Positions 52,573-62,178 of a stretch of DNA of 64,000 bases are shown in pieces (positions within the stretch are counted from its first letter, which is position 1; every line of letters begins with the position of its first letter). This DNA is from Streptomyces lichenis. GTDB lineage: Bacteria > Actinomycetota > Actinomycetes > Streptomycetales > Streptomycetaceae. The translations under genes and the position numbers were made by a program. Location: assembly GCF_023218175.1 (NCBI RefSeq), contig NZ_JALPTH010000021.1, positions 1 to 64,000 of the forward strand. The letters are read 5' to 3'. The notes below the pieces were generated by a model, which had not been told where the DNA came from, searched no databases, and saw nothing but the letters and a program-made list of their open reading frames with translations.

Positions 52573-53626
52573 GGCCGCCCCGCGTCCGGTCACCGGGAGC
52601 GGCGGCGCCGAACCGCTCCTGGAGGTCACCGACCTGGTCCGGCACTACCCGCTCACCCGGGGTGTGCTGCTGCGCCGCCAGGTCGGGGCGGTACGGGCCG
52701 TGGACGGCGTCTCCTTCACCCTGGCCGCCGGCCGCACCCTCGGCGTGGTCGGCGAGTCCGGCTGCGGCAAGTCCACCCTGGCCCGGCTGCTGGTCGGGCT
52801 GGAACGCCCCACCTCCGGGCTGGTCCGCTACCGGGGCGAGGACATCACCCGGCTGTCCGGGCGCGCCCTGAGGGCGGTGCGCCGCAACATCCAGATGGTC
52901 TTCCAGGACCCGTACACCTCGCTCAACCCCCGGATGACGGTCGGCGACATCATCGGCGAGCCCTTCGAGATCCACCCTGAGGCCGCCCCGCGGGGCGACC
53001 GCCGCGGCCGGGTGCGGGAGCTGCTGGAGCTGGTCGGGCTGGACCCCGAGCACGCGAGCCGCTATCCGCACCAGTTCTCCGGCGGCCAGCGCCAGCGCGT
53101 CGGCATCGCCCGGGCGCTGGCCCTGCGCCCCGAGGTGGTGGTCGCCGACGAACCGGTCTCCGCCCTCGACGTCTCCGTCCAGGCCCAGGTGGTCAACCTG
53201 ATGCGCCGCCTCCAGGACGAACTGGGCCTCGCCTATGTGGTCATCGCCCACGACCTCTCGGTGGTGCGGCACATCTCCGACCAGGTCGCCGTGATGTACC
53301 TGGGCCGGATCGCCGAGTACGGCACCGGGGAGCAGATCCACGACCACGCCACCCACCCGTACACCCAGGCGCTGCTCTCCGCGGTGCCGGTGCCCGACCC
53401 GCGGCTGCGCGACCGGGGCGGCCGCATCCTGCTCACCGGGGACGTGCCCTCCCCGGCCGACCCGCCCTCCGGCTGCCGCTTCCGCACCCGCTGCTGGAAG
53501 GCCACCGGGCGCTGCGCCGAGCAGGCCCCGCCGCTCGCGGTGCCCGCCGCCCTCGCCGACGACCCCACCCCGGCCCGCCACCCCTCGGCCTGCCACTACG
53601 CGCAGACCCGCGCCCCGGACGCGTAG
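52559..53626 (+). CDS. peptide ABC transporter ATPase (DppF type)
   Basis: The 355-aa ATPase has Walker A GESGCGKSTLAR, signature FSGGQRQRVGIAR, Walker B VVVADEPVSALD and C-terminal GCRFRTRCWKATGRC. It pairs with the preceding ATPase to drive the permeases. It is similar to BldKE in this window. A terminator follows. Confidence 0.94.
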   Translation: MTSAEAAPRPVTGSGGAEPLLEVTDLVRHYPLTRGVLLRRQVGAVRAVDGVSFTLAAGRTLGVVGESGCGKSTLARLLVGLERPTSGLVRYRGEDITRLSGRALRAVRRNIQMVFQDPYTSLNPRMTVGDIIGEPFEIHPEAAPRGDRRGRVRELLELVGLDPEHASRYPHQFSGGQRQRVGIARALALRPEVVVADEPVSALDVSVQAQVVNLMRRLQDELGLAYVVIAHDLSVVRHISDQVAVMYLGRIAEYGTGEQIHDHATHPYTQALLSAVPVPDPRLRDRGGRILLTGDVPSPADPPSGCRFRTRCWKATGRCAEQAPPLAVPAALADDPTPARHPSACHYAQTRAPDA

Positions 53627-53717
53627 CCGACCCCGTAACATCCCCGCAACTCCGGTGACCCGCCTCCGATATACGGACGCGTCAGGCTGGACGCAGTACG
53701 GCCGTGCGGGTGCCGTC

Positions 53718-53753
53718 GGACCGGCCGGGGCGGGCTGCCGCCCCGGCCGGTCC
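53718..53753. terminator. bidirectional terminator, ABC operon / S9 peptidase
   Basis: A perfect 16-bp stem (GGACCGGCCGGGGCGG) with a 4-nt loop between convergent genes. Confidence 0.85.
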
Positions 53754-53766
53754 TCCTTGCTCCCGG

Positions 53767-55908
53767 CTACTTCAGGCCCAGCGACCGCTTCAGGAAGTCC
53801 ACCTGGAGCAGCAGCAGGTTCTCCGCCACCTGCTCCTGCGGGGTCATATGGGTCACCCCGCTCAGCGGCAGCACCTCATGCGGACGGCCCGCCGCCAGCA
53901 GCGCCGAGGACAGCCGCAGGGTGTGCGCCACCACCACGTTGTCGTCCGCGAGGCCGTGCACGATCATCATCGGCCGGGCCGGGCTCGAAGGCGCCGACAG
54001 CCCGTCGTCGGTGACCAGCGAGGCGTCCGCGTACACCTCGGGCGCCTCGGCCGGATGCCCCAGCACCCGCTCCACGTAGTGGGTGTCGTACAGCCGCTGG
54101 TCGCTCACCGGAGCGCCCACCACGGCCGCGTGGAAGACATCCGGCCGCCGCAGCACCGCGAGCCCGGCCAGCCAGCCGCCGAACGACCAGCCCCGGATCG
54201 CCACCCGGTCCAGGTCCAGCGGGAAGCGGCCGGCCAGCCCGTGCAGGGCCGCCACCTGGTCGTCCAGGGTCAGGGTCAGCCGGCTCCTGATCGCCTTCTC
54301 CCAGGCCGGCGAGCGCCCCGGGGTGCCCCGGCCGTCCGCCACCACCACGGCGAACCCCTGGTCGGCGAACCACTGCGAGGTGAGATACGGGTTGTGCGCG
54401 GCCACCACCCGCTGGCCGTGCGGCCCGCCGTACGGGTCCATCAGCACCGGCAGCGGCCCGTCGCCCTCCCGGTGGTCCCGGGGCAGCAGCACCGCGCACG
54501 GGATCTCGTCCGGGCCCGCCCCGGTGAGCACCACCCGCGGCGAGAACACCGGCCGCTCCGCGTACGAGACCACCTCCGCGACCTGCTTGCCGGCCCGCAG
54601 CACCCGCACCGCCGCGCCCGGCTCCTCCGGCCGGGCCGAGGCCAGCACGGTCACCTCGCCGCGGCGCACCGCGGTGTGCACCCCCGGCCCCTCCGAGAGG
54701 CGCTCCACGCCCGAGCCGTCCACCCGGTACACATGAATCTGGCCAATTTCCGGATCCTCGGCCGCCGCCCCCGCCGAGGCCGTCACCAGCACGTCCTCCG
54801 CGCCCACGTCCAGCACCGCCCGCAGATGCAGCCGGGCGTCGGTCAGCTCCCGCTCACCCACCGCCAGCGCCCGCGCCCCGCCCTCGTCGGTGATCCGCAC
54901 CAGCTCCCCGCCCGGCGTCCACCCCGGCACCCCCGGGTTCAGCTCCAGCCAGTCCGGGTCCTCCTCCGCCCGCACCAGGGAGGTGGCGCCGGTCGCGGTG
55001 TCCACCGCCAGCTGGTGCTGGAGGCGCTGGTCGCGGGCCTGCACCAGCAGCAGCGGCGCCCCGCCCGAGGACCAGTGCACCCGGGCCAGATAGGGGAACG
55101 CCGTCCGGTCCCACACCACCTCGGTGCGCGCCCCGTCCAGCCCCACCAGGAACAGCCGCACCTCGGCGTTGTCCGTGCCCGCCGCCGGGTACGGCACCGC
55201 CGCCGGCTCCCGGTCCGGGTGCGCCGGGTCGGAGATCCACCAGCGCCGCACCGGGGCGTCGTCGGCCCGCGCCACCAGCAGCCGGTCCGATTCCGGCGAC
55301 CACCAGAAGCCCCGGTGGCGCCCCATCTCCTCGGCCGCGATGAACTCCGCCAACCCGTAGGTGACCGTCGCCGCCTCCGGCTCGGCCAGCGCCCGGTCAC
55401 CGCCGCCGTCCGCGCCCACCACCCGCAGCGCCCCGCCCGCCGTGTACGCCACCAGCCGGCCGTCCGGCGAGGGCCGAGGGTCGATCACCGGCCCGGGCAC
55501 CGCCAGTTCCCGGGCCGTCCCGGCCCGCAACTCGGCCGTGAACAACCGCCCCGACAGGGTGAAAGCGGCCAACTCCACGGCCCCGTCCACCGCGTAGCCC
55601 ACGATGCCGCCGCCGCCCTCCCGGCTGCGCTCCCGGCGGGCCCGCTCCTCCGCCGACAACTCCTCCTCCGCGCCGCCCAGCAGCGCCGACGGGTCGGCCG
55701 CCACCCGCTCGCGGACCTCGCCGTCGAGGTCCAGCACCCACAGGCTGCCGGCTCTGTCCGTCCCCGAGGGGGAGCGCAGGAACGCCACCCGGGAGCCGTC
55801 CGGCGCGATGGTGAACGCCCTTGGCGCGCCGAGGGTGTAGCGCTGCGTCCGGGCGAACTGGCGGGGAAAGGAGAGCCGTTTGGTCGAGGTCTCGTGATGG
55901 GAGGTCAT
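53767..55908 (-). CDS. prolyl oligopeptidase / dipeptidyl-peptidase IV family (S9)
   Basis: The 713-aa protein has a beta-propeller N-terminal part (about 1-460) and a C-terminal alpha/beta hydrolase domain. The nucleophile Ser lies in RGWSFGGWLAG, the Asp in HGLADDNVVVAHT and the His in GVTHMTPQEQV. No signal peptide, so probably cytoplasmic. It cleaves peptides such as those imported by the neighbouring transporter. ATG at 55908 is exactly 7 nt after the hexamer TAGTTT (55921-55916), with no ribosome-binding site; an upstream start at 55953 is less likely. Confidence 0.92.
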   Translation of the reverse strand: MTSHHETSTKRLSFPRQFARTQRYTLGAPRAFTIAPDGSRVAFLRSPSGTDRAGSLWVLDLDGEVRERVAADPSALLGGAEEELSAEERARRERSREGGGGIVGYAVDGAVELAAFTLSGRLFTAELRAGTARELAVPGPVIDPRPSPDGRLVAYTAGGALRVVGADGGGDRALAEPEAATVTYGLAEFIAAEEMGRHRGFWWSPESDRLLVARADDAPVRRWWISDPAHPDREPAAVPYPAAGTDNAEVRLFLVGLDGARTEVVWDRTAFPYLARVHWSSGGAPLLLVQARDQRLQHQLAVDTATGATSLVRAEEDPDWLELNPGVPGWTPGGELVRITDEGGARALAVGERELTDARLHLRAVLDVGAEDVLVTASAGAAAEDPEIGQIHVYRVDGSGVERLSEGPGVHTAVRRGEVTVLASARPEEPGAAVRVLRAGKQVAEVVSYAERPVFSPRVVLTGAGPDEIPCAVLLPRDHREGDGPLPVLMDPYGGPHGQRVVAAHNPYLTSQWFADQGFAVVVADGRGTPGRSPAWEKAIRSRLTLTLDDQVAALHGLAGRFPLDLDRVAIRGWSFGGWLAGLAVLRRPDVFHAAVVGAPVSDQRLYDTHYVERVLGHPAEAPEVYADASLVTDDGLSAPSSPARPMMIVHGLADDNVVVAHTLRLSSALLAAGRPHEVLPLSGVTHMTPQEQVAENLLLLQVDFLKRSLGLK

Positions 55909-55915
55909 ACGACCG

Positions 55916-55921
55916 AAACTA
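55916..55921 (-). promoter_or_regulatory. -10 hexamer of a probable leaderless S9 peptidase promoter
   Basis: TAGTTT on the minus strand ends 7 nt before the ATG at 55908. No -35 sequence is obvious. Confidence 0.5.
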
Positions 55922-56065
55922 GCGGTCGTGCGCCCCCGTGTGCTGCCGTGCACCGAACGATGCGTGGAAACGGATAGTTATGATCCGTAGCGCCAGGTGG
56001 GTATGCACCCTCCGGCACATGCACGCTGACCGGTCCCGACCGCATATGTATGGAGGTGAACCGCC

Positions 56066-56260
56066 GTGGCACTCTCGATTTCGGCGGTGGTGCTGCTGGC
56101 GATCATCGTCTTCATCCTGATCCGGAAATCCGGACTGAAGACGGTCCACGCGCTGGTCTGCGCGCTGCTCGGCTTCTACCTGGCCAGCTCCTCGATCGCC
56201 CCGACCATCAGTGAGCTCACCACCAACGTCGCGGGCATGATCGGCGGCTTCAAGTTCTGA
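56066..56260 (+). CDS. small membrane protein
   Basis: The 64-aa protein has two hydrophobic segments (VVLLAIIVFILI and HALVCALLGFYLASS) and ends NVAGMIGGFKF. GGAGGTGA before the GTG start is a strong ribosome-binding site, so translation is likely. It resembles small membrane proteins that recur in Streptomyces, with no known function. It lies 37 nt before the mshB start. Confidence 0.75.
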   Translation: MALSISAVVLLAIIVFILIRKSGLKTVHALVCALLGFYLASSSIAPTISELTTNVAGMIGGFKF

Positions 56261-56283
56261 CCGGTACGGCACCCGGGGGGTTC

Positions 56284-56289
56284 TAAGGT
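56284..56289 (+). promoter_or_regulatory. -10 hexamer of a probable leaderless mshB promoter
   Basis: TAAGGT ends exactly 7 nt before the ATG at 56297. No ribosome-binding site is present for that ATG. Confidence 0.55.
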
Positions 56290-56296
56290 GGGTCGT

Positions 56297-57184
56297 ATGA
56301 CCCACCTGCCCGCCCGTCGTCTGCTCCTGGTGCACGCGCACCCGGACGACGAGTCGATCAACAACGGCGCCACCATGGCGAAGTACGCCGCCGAGGGCGC
56401 CCAGGTCACCCTGGTGACCTGCACCCGCGGCGAGGAGGGCGAGGTCATCCCGCCCGGCCTCGCCCATCTCGCGCCCGACCGCGAGGACGCGCTCGGCCCC
56501 TACCGGGTCGGCGAGCTGGCCGCCGCCATGAAGGAACTGGGCGTCACCGACCACCGCTTCCTCGGCGGCCCCGGCCGCTACCGGGACTCCGGGATGATGG
56601 GCACCGAGCAGAACCGCCGCCCCGGCGCCTTCTGGAGCGCCGACGTGGACGAGGCCGCCGCCCACCTCGTGGAGGTGGTCCGCGAGGTCCGGCCGCAGGT
56701 GCTGGTCACCTACGACCCGGACGGCGGGTACGGCCACCCCGACCACATCCAGGCCCACCGGGTCGCCATGCGCGCCGCCGACCTGGCCGCCGAACGCGCC
56801 TACCGCCGCGACCTGGGCGCCCCGCACGAGATCGCCAAGGTCTACTGGAACCGCGTCCCCCGCGCGTACGCCGAGGAGGGCTTCGCCCGGCTGCGGGACG
56901 CCGGCGCCTTCCCCCGTACCGCCGCCGTCGAGGACGTGCCCGGCCTCACCGCCGACGAGTCCCTGCTCACCGCCGAGATCGACGGCGCTGCCTTCGCCGG
57001 CCGCAAGACCGCCGCGATGAGCGCCCACGCCACCCAGATCGACGTCCAGGGCGGCTTCTTCGCCCTCTCCAACCACCTCGGCCAGCCCGTGCTGACCACC
57101 GAGCACTACCAGTTGGCCCGCGGCACCTCCGGCGCCCCGGCCGGCACCCTGGAGCGCGACCTGTTCGCGGGGGTGGGCGCATGA
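56297..57184 (+). CDS. mshB: GlcNAc-Ins deacetylase (mycothiol biosynthesis)
   Basis: The 295-aa zinc enzyme removes acetyl from 1-O-(2-acetamido-2-deoxy-glucopyranosyl)-myo-inositol in mycothiol synthesis. The metal site is AHPDDES near residue 14 with the later HPDHIQAHR; length is usual. The ATG at 56297 is favoured by the TAAGGT hexamer; a start at 56288 is the alternative. Its stop overlaps the next gene (ATGA). Confidence 0.95.
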   Translation: MTHLPARRLLLVHAHPDDESINNGATMAKYAAEGAQVTLVTCTRGEEGEVIPPGLAHLAPDREDALGPYRVGELAAAMKELGVTDHRFLGGPGRYRDSGMMGTEQNRRPGAFWSADVDEAAAHLVEVVREVRPQVLVTYDPDGGYGHPDHIQAHRVAMRAADLAAERAYRRDLGAPHEIAKVYWNRVPRAYAEEGFARLRDAGAFPRTAAVEDVPGLTADESLLTAEIDGAAFAGRKTAAMSAHATQIDVQGGFFALSNHLGQPVLTTEHYQLARGTSGAPAGTLERDLFAGVGA

Positions 57185-57558
57185 CCGCCTCCCGGGCCGC
57201 CTCCTGGGGCCTGCTCGCCGGACTGGTGGTGCTCGGCGCCGTCGTCGGCACCGCCGGCTCACTGGTCCAAGGGCTCTGGTTCCCGGGCGGGTTGCTGCTC
57301 GCCCTGGCCGGCTGCGCCGGGCTCTTCTACGGCGGGCTGCGCGCGTACGGCTCGCAGGCGGGGGTGCTCGCCCCCGGCGCCGGCTGGCTCCTCGCGGTGA
57401 TCCTGCTCAGCTTCGGCCGCCCGGAGGGCGACGGGCTCTTCTTCGGCTCGCTGTCCGAACTCGTCTACGTACTCGGCGGCATGATCATGGCTGTGATCTG
57501 CGCCACCCTCACCCGGCTGCCGCCCGGGGAGCGGAGGACCGGCGCGCTCGGGGTGTGA
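57181..57558 (+). CDS. DUF6113-type membrane protein
   Basis: The 125-aa integral membrane protein has about four TMs (GLLAGLVVLGAVVGTAGSLV, LLLALAGCAGLFYGGL, GWLLAVILLSF, YVLGGMIMAVICATL). It is translationally coupled to mshB, a common arrangement. No function is known. Confidence 0.82.
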   Translation: MTASRAASWGLLAGLVVLGAVVGTAGSLVQGLWFPGGLLLALAGCAGLFYGGLRAYGSQAGVLAPGAGWLLAVILLSFGRPEGDGLFFGSLSELVYVLGGMIMAVICATLTRLPPGERRTGALGV

Positions 57559-57700
57559 CCTGCCCCGACTTGTGCCCGAATGACCGGACCGGTTCTCCCG
57601 GTCGGGCGATGCGGAACGGCGTCGGCCAGTATGGTGGTGCGCGCCGCCGGGCGCCCGTACGTGTAAGAGCGGGCGGCGGAGCCAACCAGGAGAACCTGCT

Positions 57701-59632
57701 TTGAGCCGTGAAACTGACAGTTCGTCCTCCGGGCCCCAGGGGCGCGGTAAAGCCGCGTACCCCTCGGGCACACCGCCGTACGGAACGCGCCAGTACCCGT
57801 CGCAGGACGGTTCGCAGGACGGCGCGGGCGCGAACGGTGCCGCCGAGGCGGCCGAGCCGGACGAGCCCAGGACCGAGACCACGCTGACCACCCGCATCCG
57901 GATCAACATCCCCGGATCGCGGCCGATCCCGCCGGTCGTCATGCGCAAGCCGATGAGCGGCTCCGACGGGCCCGCGCCCGAGTCGGACGGCCCCGGCACC
58001 CCGCAGGCCGCCCCGGCCGAGCGCCGGCCCGGGGCCCCCGCGGCTCCGGCGGCCCAGGCCCCGGCGGCCCCCGCCGCCCCGGCCCCGGAGAAGCCGGCCG
58101 GCGACTGGTTCGCCCCGCGCAAGGCCCCGGCCGCCGCCCCGGAGCCGGAGGCCCCCGCGGACCCGCAGGGCGCGGGCTTCCCGCCGCCCGGCCCCGGCGG
58201 CCAGGGTCCGGCCCAGGGCGGCCCGGCGATGCCGTACTTCTCCGACGGTCCCCAGCCCGCCCCCGGCGCACCCGGCGGGCAGCCCGCCGGACCGACCGCC
58301 GGTCCGGTGCTCGGCGCGATGGCACCGCCCCCGCCGATGTCCGACGACACCGCGATCCTGACCCCGCAGCAGCAGCCGGCCCGGCCCGGACCCTCCGGGC
58401 CGCCCCCGGCGGCCGGCGGCGGCCATGTCTCGGGCGACACCCTCACCAGCGGCATCCCGGTGGTCCCGCCGGACCACCGCCGCGACTCGCCGTTCCCCGC
58501 CGCCGGCCCGGCCCGGGTGGCCGGCACCCCCGACGGCGGCCCCGGTGGCCCCGGCGGTCCGGGCGGACCCGCCGCCCCCGGCGGCCCCACCGGCCCCGGC
58601 GCTCCCGGGAAGGGACCCGCCCCGGCCGCGCCCCGGCCCACCCCCGCCCCGGCGCCCCGCCCGGCCCCGGCCGCCCCGAAGAAGAAGGGCCGCTCCAAGC
58701 TGGTCCTGCTCGGCGCGGGCACGGTCGGCCTGCTCGGCGTGGCCTACGGCGCCGGTCTGCTGCTGAACCACTCCGAGGTGCCCAAGGGCACCGCGGTGCT
58801 CGGCGTGGACATCGGCGGCGGCACCAGGCAGGAGGCGGTCCGGAAGCTGGAGAGCGCCTTCGGCGACCGCGCCACCGCGCCGCTCAAGCTGGACGTGAGC
58901 GGCAAGCAGGAGACGCTGACCCCGGACCGGGCCGGCCTCTCGCTGGACACCGAGGAGACGGTGCGCGGCGCCGTCGGCGCCGACTACAACCCGGTGTCGG
59001 TGATCGGCTCCCTCTTCGGCGGCGAGCGCGTCGCCGAGCCGGTCATCAAGACCGACGAGGAGAAGCTCGGCGTCGCCCTGACCGACCTGGCCGGCACCGC
59101 GGGCACCGCCACCGAGGGCACCATCGTCTTCGCCCCCGGCAAGGCCACCCCGGTGCCCGGCAAGGCGGGCAGGACCCTGGACGTCCAGCGCTCGGTGATC
59201 TCGGTACGGGACGGCTACCGCGCCCAGGTGGAGACCGGCTCCGCCGGAGCGATCCAGCTGCCGGTCGCCGCCAAGGAGCCGACCATCAGCCAGGCCGAAC
59301 TGGACCGGGCGATGAAGGAGTTCGCGGAGCCCGCGATGTCCGGTCTGGTCACCATCAAGGCCGGTGGCAAGCAGATCCAGTTCGGCCCCAACCGGTCGCT
59401 GCCGAAGATCCTGTCCATGAAGCCGGTGAACGGCCGGCTGGTCGAGGTCTACGACAAGAAGGCCATCGACGACCTGCTGGACGGGGTCTTCGACGGAGTG
59501 ATGGTCACCAAGGGCGACGGGCAGAAGCACCAGCTGTCCTCCGACGACGTGGCGCATGCCCTGCAGACCGCGCTGCTCGGCAAGACCCCCGCCGAGCGGG
59601 TCCAGACGATCTCCCTCGACGGCGAGGGCTGA
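57701..59632 (+). CDS. VanW-like/PG_binding_4-type membrane protein
   Basis: The 643-aa protein has a Pro/Ala/Gly-rich cytoplasmic N-terminus (about 1-325), one TM (about 332-352: LVLLGAGTVGLLGVAYGAG) and an extracellular part with two repeats of the peptidoglycan-binding-4/VanW-associated type (VDIGGGTRQEAVRKLESAF, VKP-like segments). It probably acts at the cell wall. The start is TTG at 57701 with AGGAGAA 6-7 nt upstream; no ATG or GTG in frame nearby. Confidence 0.82.
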   Translation: MSRETDSSSSGPQGRGKAAYPSGTPPYGTRQYPSQDGSQDGAGANGAAEAAEPDEPRTETTLTTRIRINIPGSRPIPPVVMRKPMSGSDGPAPESDGPGTPQAAPAERRPGAPAAPAAQAPAAPAAPAPEKPAGDWFAPRKAPAAAPEPEAPADPQGAGFPPPGPGGQGPAQGGPAMPYFSDGPQPAPGAPGGQPAGPTAGPVLGAMAPPPPMSDDTAILTPQQQPARPGPSGPPPAAGGGHVSGDTLTSGIPVVPPDHRRDSPFPAAGPARVAGTPDGGPGGPGGPGGPAAPGGPTGPGAPGKGPAPAAPRPTPAPAPRPAPAAPKKKGRSKLVLLGAGTVGLLGVAYGAGLLLNHSEVPKGTAVLGVDIGGGTRQEAVRKLESAFGDRATAPLKLDVSGKQETLTPDRAGLSLDTEETVRGAVGADYNPVSVIGSLFGGERVAEPVIKTDEEKLGVALTDLAGTAGTATEGTIVFAPGKATPVPGKAGRTLDVQRSVISVRDGYRAQVETGSAGAIQLPVAAKEPTISQAELDRAMKEFAEPAMSGLVTIKAGGKQIQFGPNRSLPKILSMKPVNGRLVEVYDKKAIDDLLDGVFDGVMVTKGDGQKHQLSSDDVAHALQTALLGKTPAERVQTISLDGEG

Positions 59633-59655
59633 CCCCGCCGGTCATCCACGCGCCG

Positions 59656-59687
59656 ACGCCCCACCCGGACCGTCCCGGGTGGGGCGT
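59656..59687. terminator. bidirectional terminator, VanW-like / DUF6411
   Basis: A 13-bp stem (ACGCCCCACCCGG) with a 6-nt loop between convergent genes. Confidence 0.85.
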
Positions 59688-59706
59688 TCGCGCGCACGGC
59701 GGGACC

Positions 59707-59949
59707 TCAGAACGGCATCTTGCCGCGGGCCTTGCGTCCCGCCGAACCGCTCTTGCCGACCGCCCGCGAGCTGCTGGAGAACGGCTTGGCGAACCAGTGC
59801 CCCAGCTTTCCGGGCGCCTTGCCGCCGGCCCGGGCGCCCAGCCCCAGGGTGCGCTGGGTGCCGCGCTGCGGATGGTGGGACAGCCTCGGCAGCAGAAAGG
59901 CCAGCACGGCCAGGACCACGCATATCGCTACCACTCCGGCGATGACCAC
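59707..59949 (-). CDS. DUF6411-type small membrane protein
   Basis: The 80-aa protein has one N-terminal TM (VIAGVVAICVVLAVLAFLLP) and a basic, Gly/Ser/Lys-rich cytoplasmic tail. The family is recognised from its form; function unknown. GTG start with GAGGAGAA upstream. Confidence 0.78.
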   Translation of the reverse strand: MVIAGVVAICVVLAVLAFLLPRLSHHPQRGTQRTLGLGARAGGKAPGKLGHWFAKPFSSSSRAVGKSGSAGRKARGKMPF

Positions 59950-60094
59950 GGTGCTTCTCCTCAGGTTCGGGTCGGGGTTCGCTGTGCGGTTGCCCGCTGC
60001 CGCGCCGGGTATGTGGGTTCAGCCCCGGTGCGCAGGGGGAAGGCGACTGCGCGGTGAAGGAGCGACCCCGACCGTGCGGCAGGAGAAGGCGACG

Positions 60095-61333
60095 ATGACC
60101 GTGCAGCACGAGACAATCCCGGTCCCGGCCCAGGCGGCCCCGGACAGCGGCCGGGAGCCGGTGCCGGAGCAGGCGGTGGCCGGACCCAGCCAGCGGATAC
60201 GCCGGAGGCTGGAGCGGCTGATCGGCATCGCCGCCACCGAGGGCAACGCGGTGGTCCCGCTGGTCAACGGCGACCGGATCTTCGGCGCCATGCTGGAGAG
60301 CATCCGCGCCGCCCGGCACACCATCGACATGATGACCTTCGTCTACTGGAAGGGCGAGGTCGCCCGCGACTTCGCCCGGGCGCTGGCCGACCGCTCCCGG
60401 GCCGGGGTGCGGGTGCGGCTGCTGCTGGACGGCTTCGGCAGCCGGCTCATCGAGAAGGACCTGCTGCGGGAGATGGACCAGGCCGGGGTGACCGTGGCCT
60501 GGTTCCGCCGGCCGCTCTACCTCTCCCCGCTCAAGCAGAACCACCGCTGCCACCGCAAGGTCCTGGTGGTGGACGAGCGCGAGGCGTTCACCGGCGGGGT
60601 GGGCATCGCCGAGGAGTGGTGCGGCGACGCCCGTGACGAGCACGAGTGGCGCGACACCCATGTGAAGGTCTCCGGCCCCGCGGTGGACGGCATCGCCGCC
60701 GCCTTCGCCCAGAACTGGGCCGAGTGCCATGACGAGCTCTTCGACGAGCGGGACCGCTTCGTGGAGCACCAGCCGCAGGGCGACGCGGTCGTCCAGGTGG
60801 TCCGCGGCTCGGCCAGCTTCGGCTGGCAGGACATGCAGACCCTGCTCCGCGTCGTCCTGGAGTCCGCCGAGCAGCGGGTGCGGATGGCCACCGCCTACTT
60901 CGCCCCGGACGACTTCTTCATCGACCTGATCTGCGCCACCGCCGCCCGGGGCGTGGAGGTGGAGATCCTGCTGCCCGGCCGCTTCACCGACAAGCGGGTC
61001 TGCCAGCTCGCCGGCCAGCGCTACTACGAACGGCTGCTGGCCTGCGGGGTGCGCATCCACCAGTACCAGCCGACGATGATGCACGCCAAGATCGTCACCG
61101 TGGACGGGGTGGCCGCGCTGATCGGCTCCACCAACCTCAACCGGCGCTCGCTGGACCACGACGAGGAGGTGATGCTCGCCGTGCTGGACGCCGAGTTCAC
61201 CCAGAGCCTGGACCGGGACTACGACGAGGACGTGCGGCGCAGCACCCTGATGGAGGAGGGCCGCTGGAAGCGCCGCTCGGTCGCCCAGCGGGCCCGGGAG
61301 ATCGGCGTCGTCCCCATCCGCCGCTTCCTGTGA
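60095..61333 (+). CDS. phospholipase D-family protein (cardiolipin synthase-like)
   Basis: The 412-aa protein has two HKD motifs: HRKVLVVD in NHRCHRKVLVVDEREAFTGG and HAKIVTVD in MMHAKIVTVDGVAALIGSTN. It lacks the N-terminal TMs of membrane cardiolipin synthases. It may be a soluble phospholipid-modifying enzyme. ATG at 60095 has AGGAGAAGG upstream. Confidence 0.92.
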   Translation: MTVQHETIPVPAQAAPDSGREPVPEQAVAGPSQRIRRRLERLIGIAATEGNAVVPLVNGDRIFGAMLESIRAARHTIDMMTFVYWKGEVARDFARALADRSRAGVRVRLLLDGFGSRLIEKDLLREMDQAGVTVAWFRRPLYLSPLKQNHRCHRKVLVVDEREAFTGGVGIAEEWCGDARDEHEWRDTHVKVSGPAVDGIAAAFAQNWAECHDELFDERDRFVEHQPQGDAVVQVVRGSASFGWQDMQTLLRVVLESAEQRVRMATAYFAPDDFFIDLICATAARGVEVEILLPGRFTDKRVCQLAGQRYYERLLACGVRIHQYQPTMMHAKIVTVDGVAALIGSTNLNRRSLDHDEEVMLAVLDAEFTQSLDRDYDEDVRRSTLMEEGRWKRRSVAQRAREIGVVPIRRFL

Positions 61334-61417
61334 CCGCCGCCGGGCCCGTACGTCCCTCCGGGTGGTTGTCGGCCCGGCCGGTCATGGCACGGTGACGTCC
61401 GGGTTACGGGTGGGGGC

Positions 61418-62170
61418 ATGAGCGCACCCTTCCGACTGCGCGGCCTCGCCGCCGCCTGCCTCGTCGTCTCCTCCGCCCTGCTGGTCACCGCCTGCGGCAC
61501 CGAGCAGGAGCGGGTCACCGCCGCCGCGCCCGCCCAGCCCACCGGCACCACCAGCGCCTCCCCCTCCGGCTCCGCCTCGCCGCGGCTGACCGACGACCAG
61601 GCCGAGCGCCAGAAGCTGGTCCCGGCCGCCAAGGTCACCTGGGACAAGGCGGCCCAGGCGGCGGTGGGCGAGGTCCAGCAGAGCAAGCTGGCCGAGATGG
61701 AGCTGACCTGGGCTCCCTCCGGCGCCGAAGCCAGCGCCAGCCCCTCCGGGCAGGCCAGCGGCTCCGCGAGCCCCAGCCCGGCCAGTCCGAGCCCCGCCGG
61801 CCCGTCCCCGAGCGGCAGCCCGGGCGCCCAGACGCCGGTCTGGGAGAACACCGTCGTCACCCAGGACGGCACCGCCCACAAGGTGTGGGTGGACGCGGTC
61901 AGCGGCCAGGTGATCCGCTCCGAGCAGGACCCCGACCAGGACGCCGACGACAAGAGCGAGTGGGCCGCCCGCCTCAAGGCCGCCACCGTCACCCCGCAGC
62001 AGGCCGTCCAGGCCGCCCAAGGCCGCGCCAAGGGCACCGTCACCGCCGCCGAGCTGGACGACAACGTCTGGAAGGTGGACATCGTCGACACCGGCAACTG
62101 GGACAAGACCACGGTGGGCGTCTCCGCCACCGACCGCAAGGTCGTCAGCGAGGACGTCGACAAGGACTGA
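61418..62170 (+). CDS. lipoprotein with PepSY-like domain
   Basis: The 250-aa lipoprotein has lipobox LVTACG (Cys near 26), a Ser/Pro/Gly-rich linker in the middle (about 105-140), and two PepSY-like segments (about 60-100 and 140-245: DGTAHKVWVDAVSGQVIRSE, NVWKVDIVDTG). PepSY domains are often inhibitory or regulatory. It is anchored to the outside of the membrane. Terminator follows. Confidence 0.83.
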   Translation: MSAPFRLRGLAAACLVVSSALLVTACGTEQERVTAAAPAQPTGTTSASPSGSASPRLTDDQAERQKLVPAAKVTWDKAAQAAVGEVQQSKLAEMELTWAPSGAEASASPSGQASGSASPSPASPSPAGPSPSGSPGAQTPVWENTVVTQDGTAHKVWVDAVSGQVIRSEQDPDQDADDKSEWAARLKAATVTPQQAVQAAQGRAKGTVTAAELDDNVWKVDIVDTGNWDKTTVGVSATDRKVVSEDVDKD

Positions 62171-62178
62171 TTCCGACG

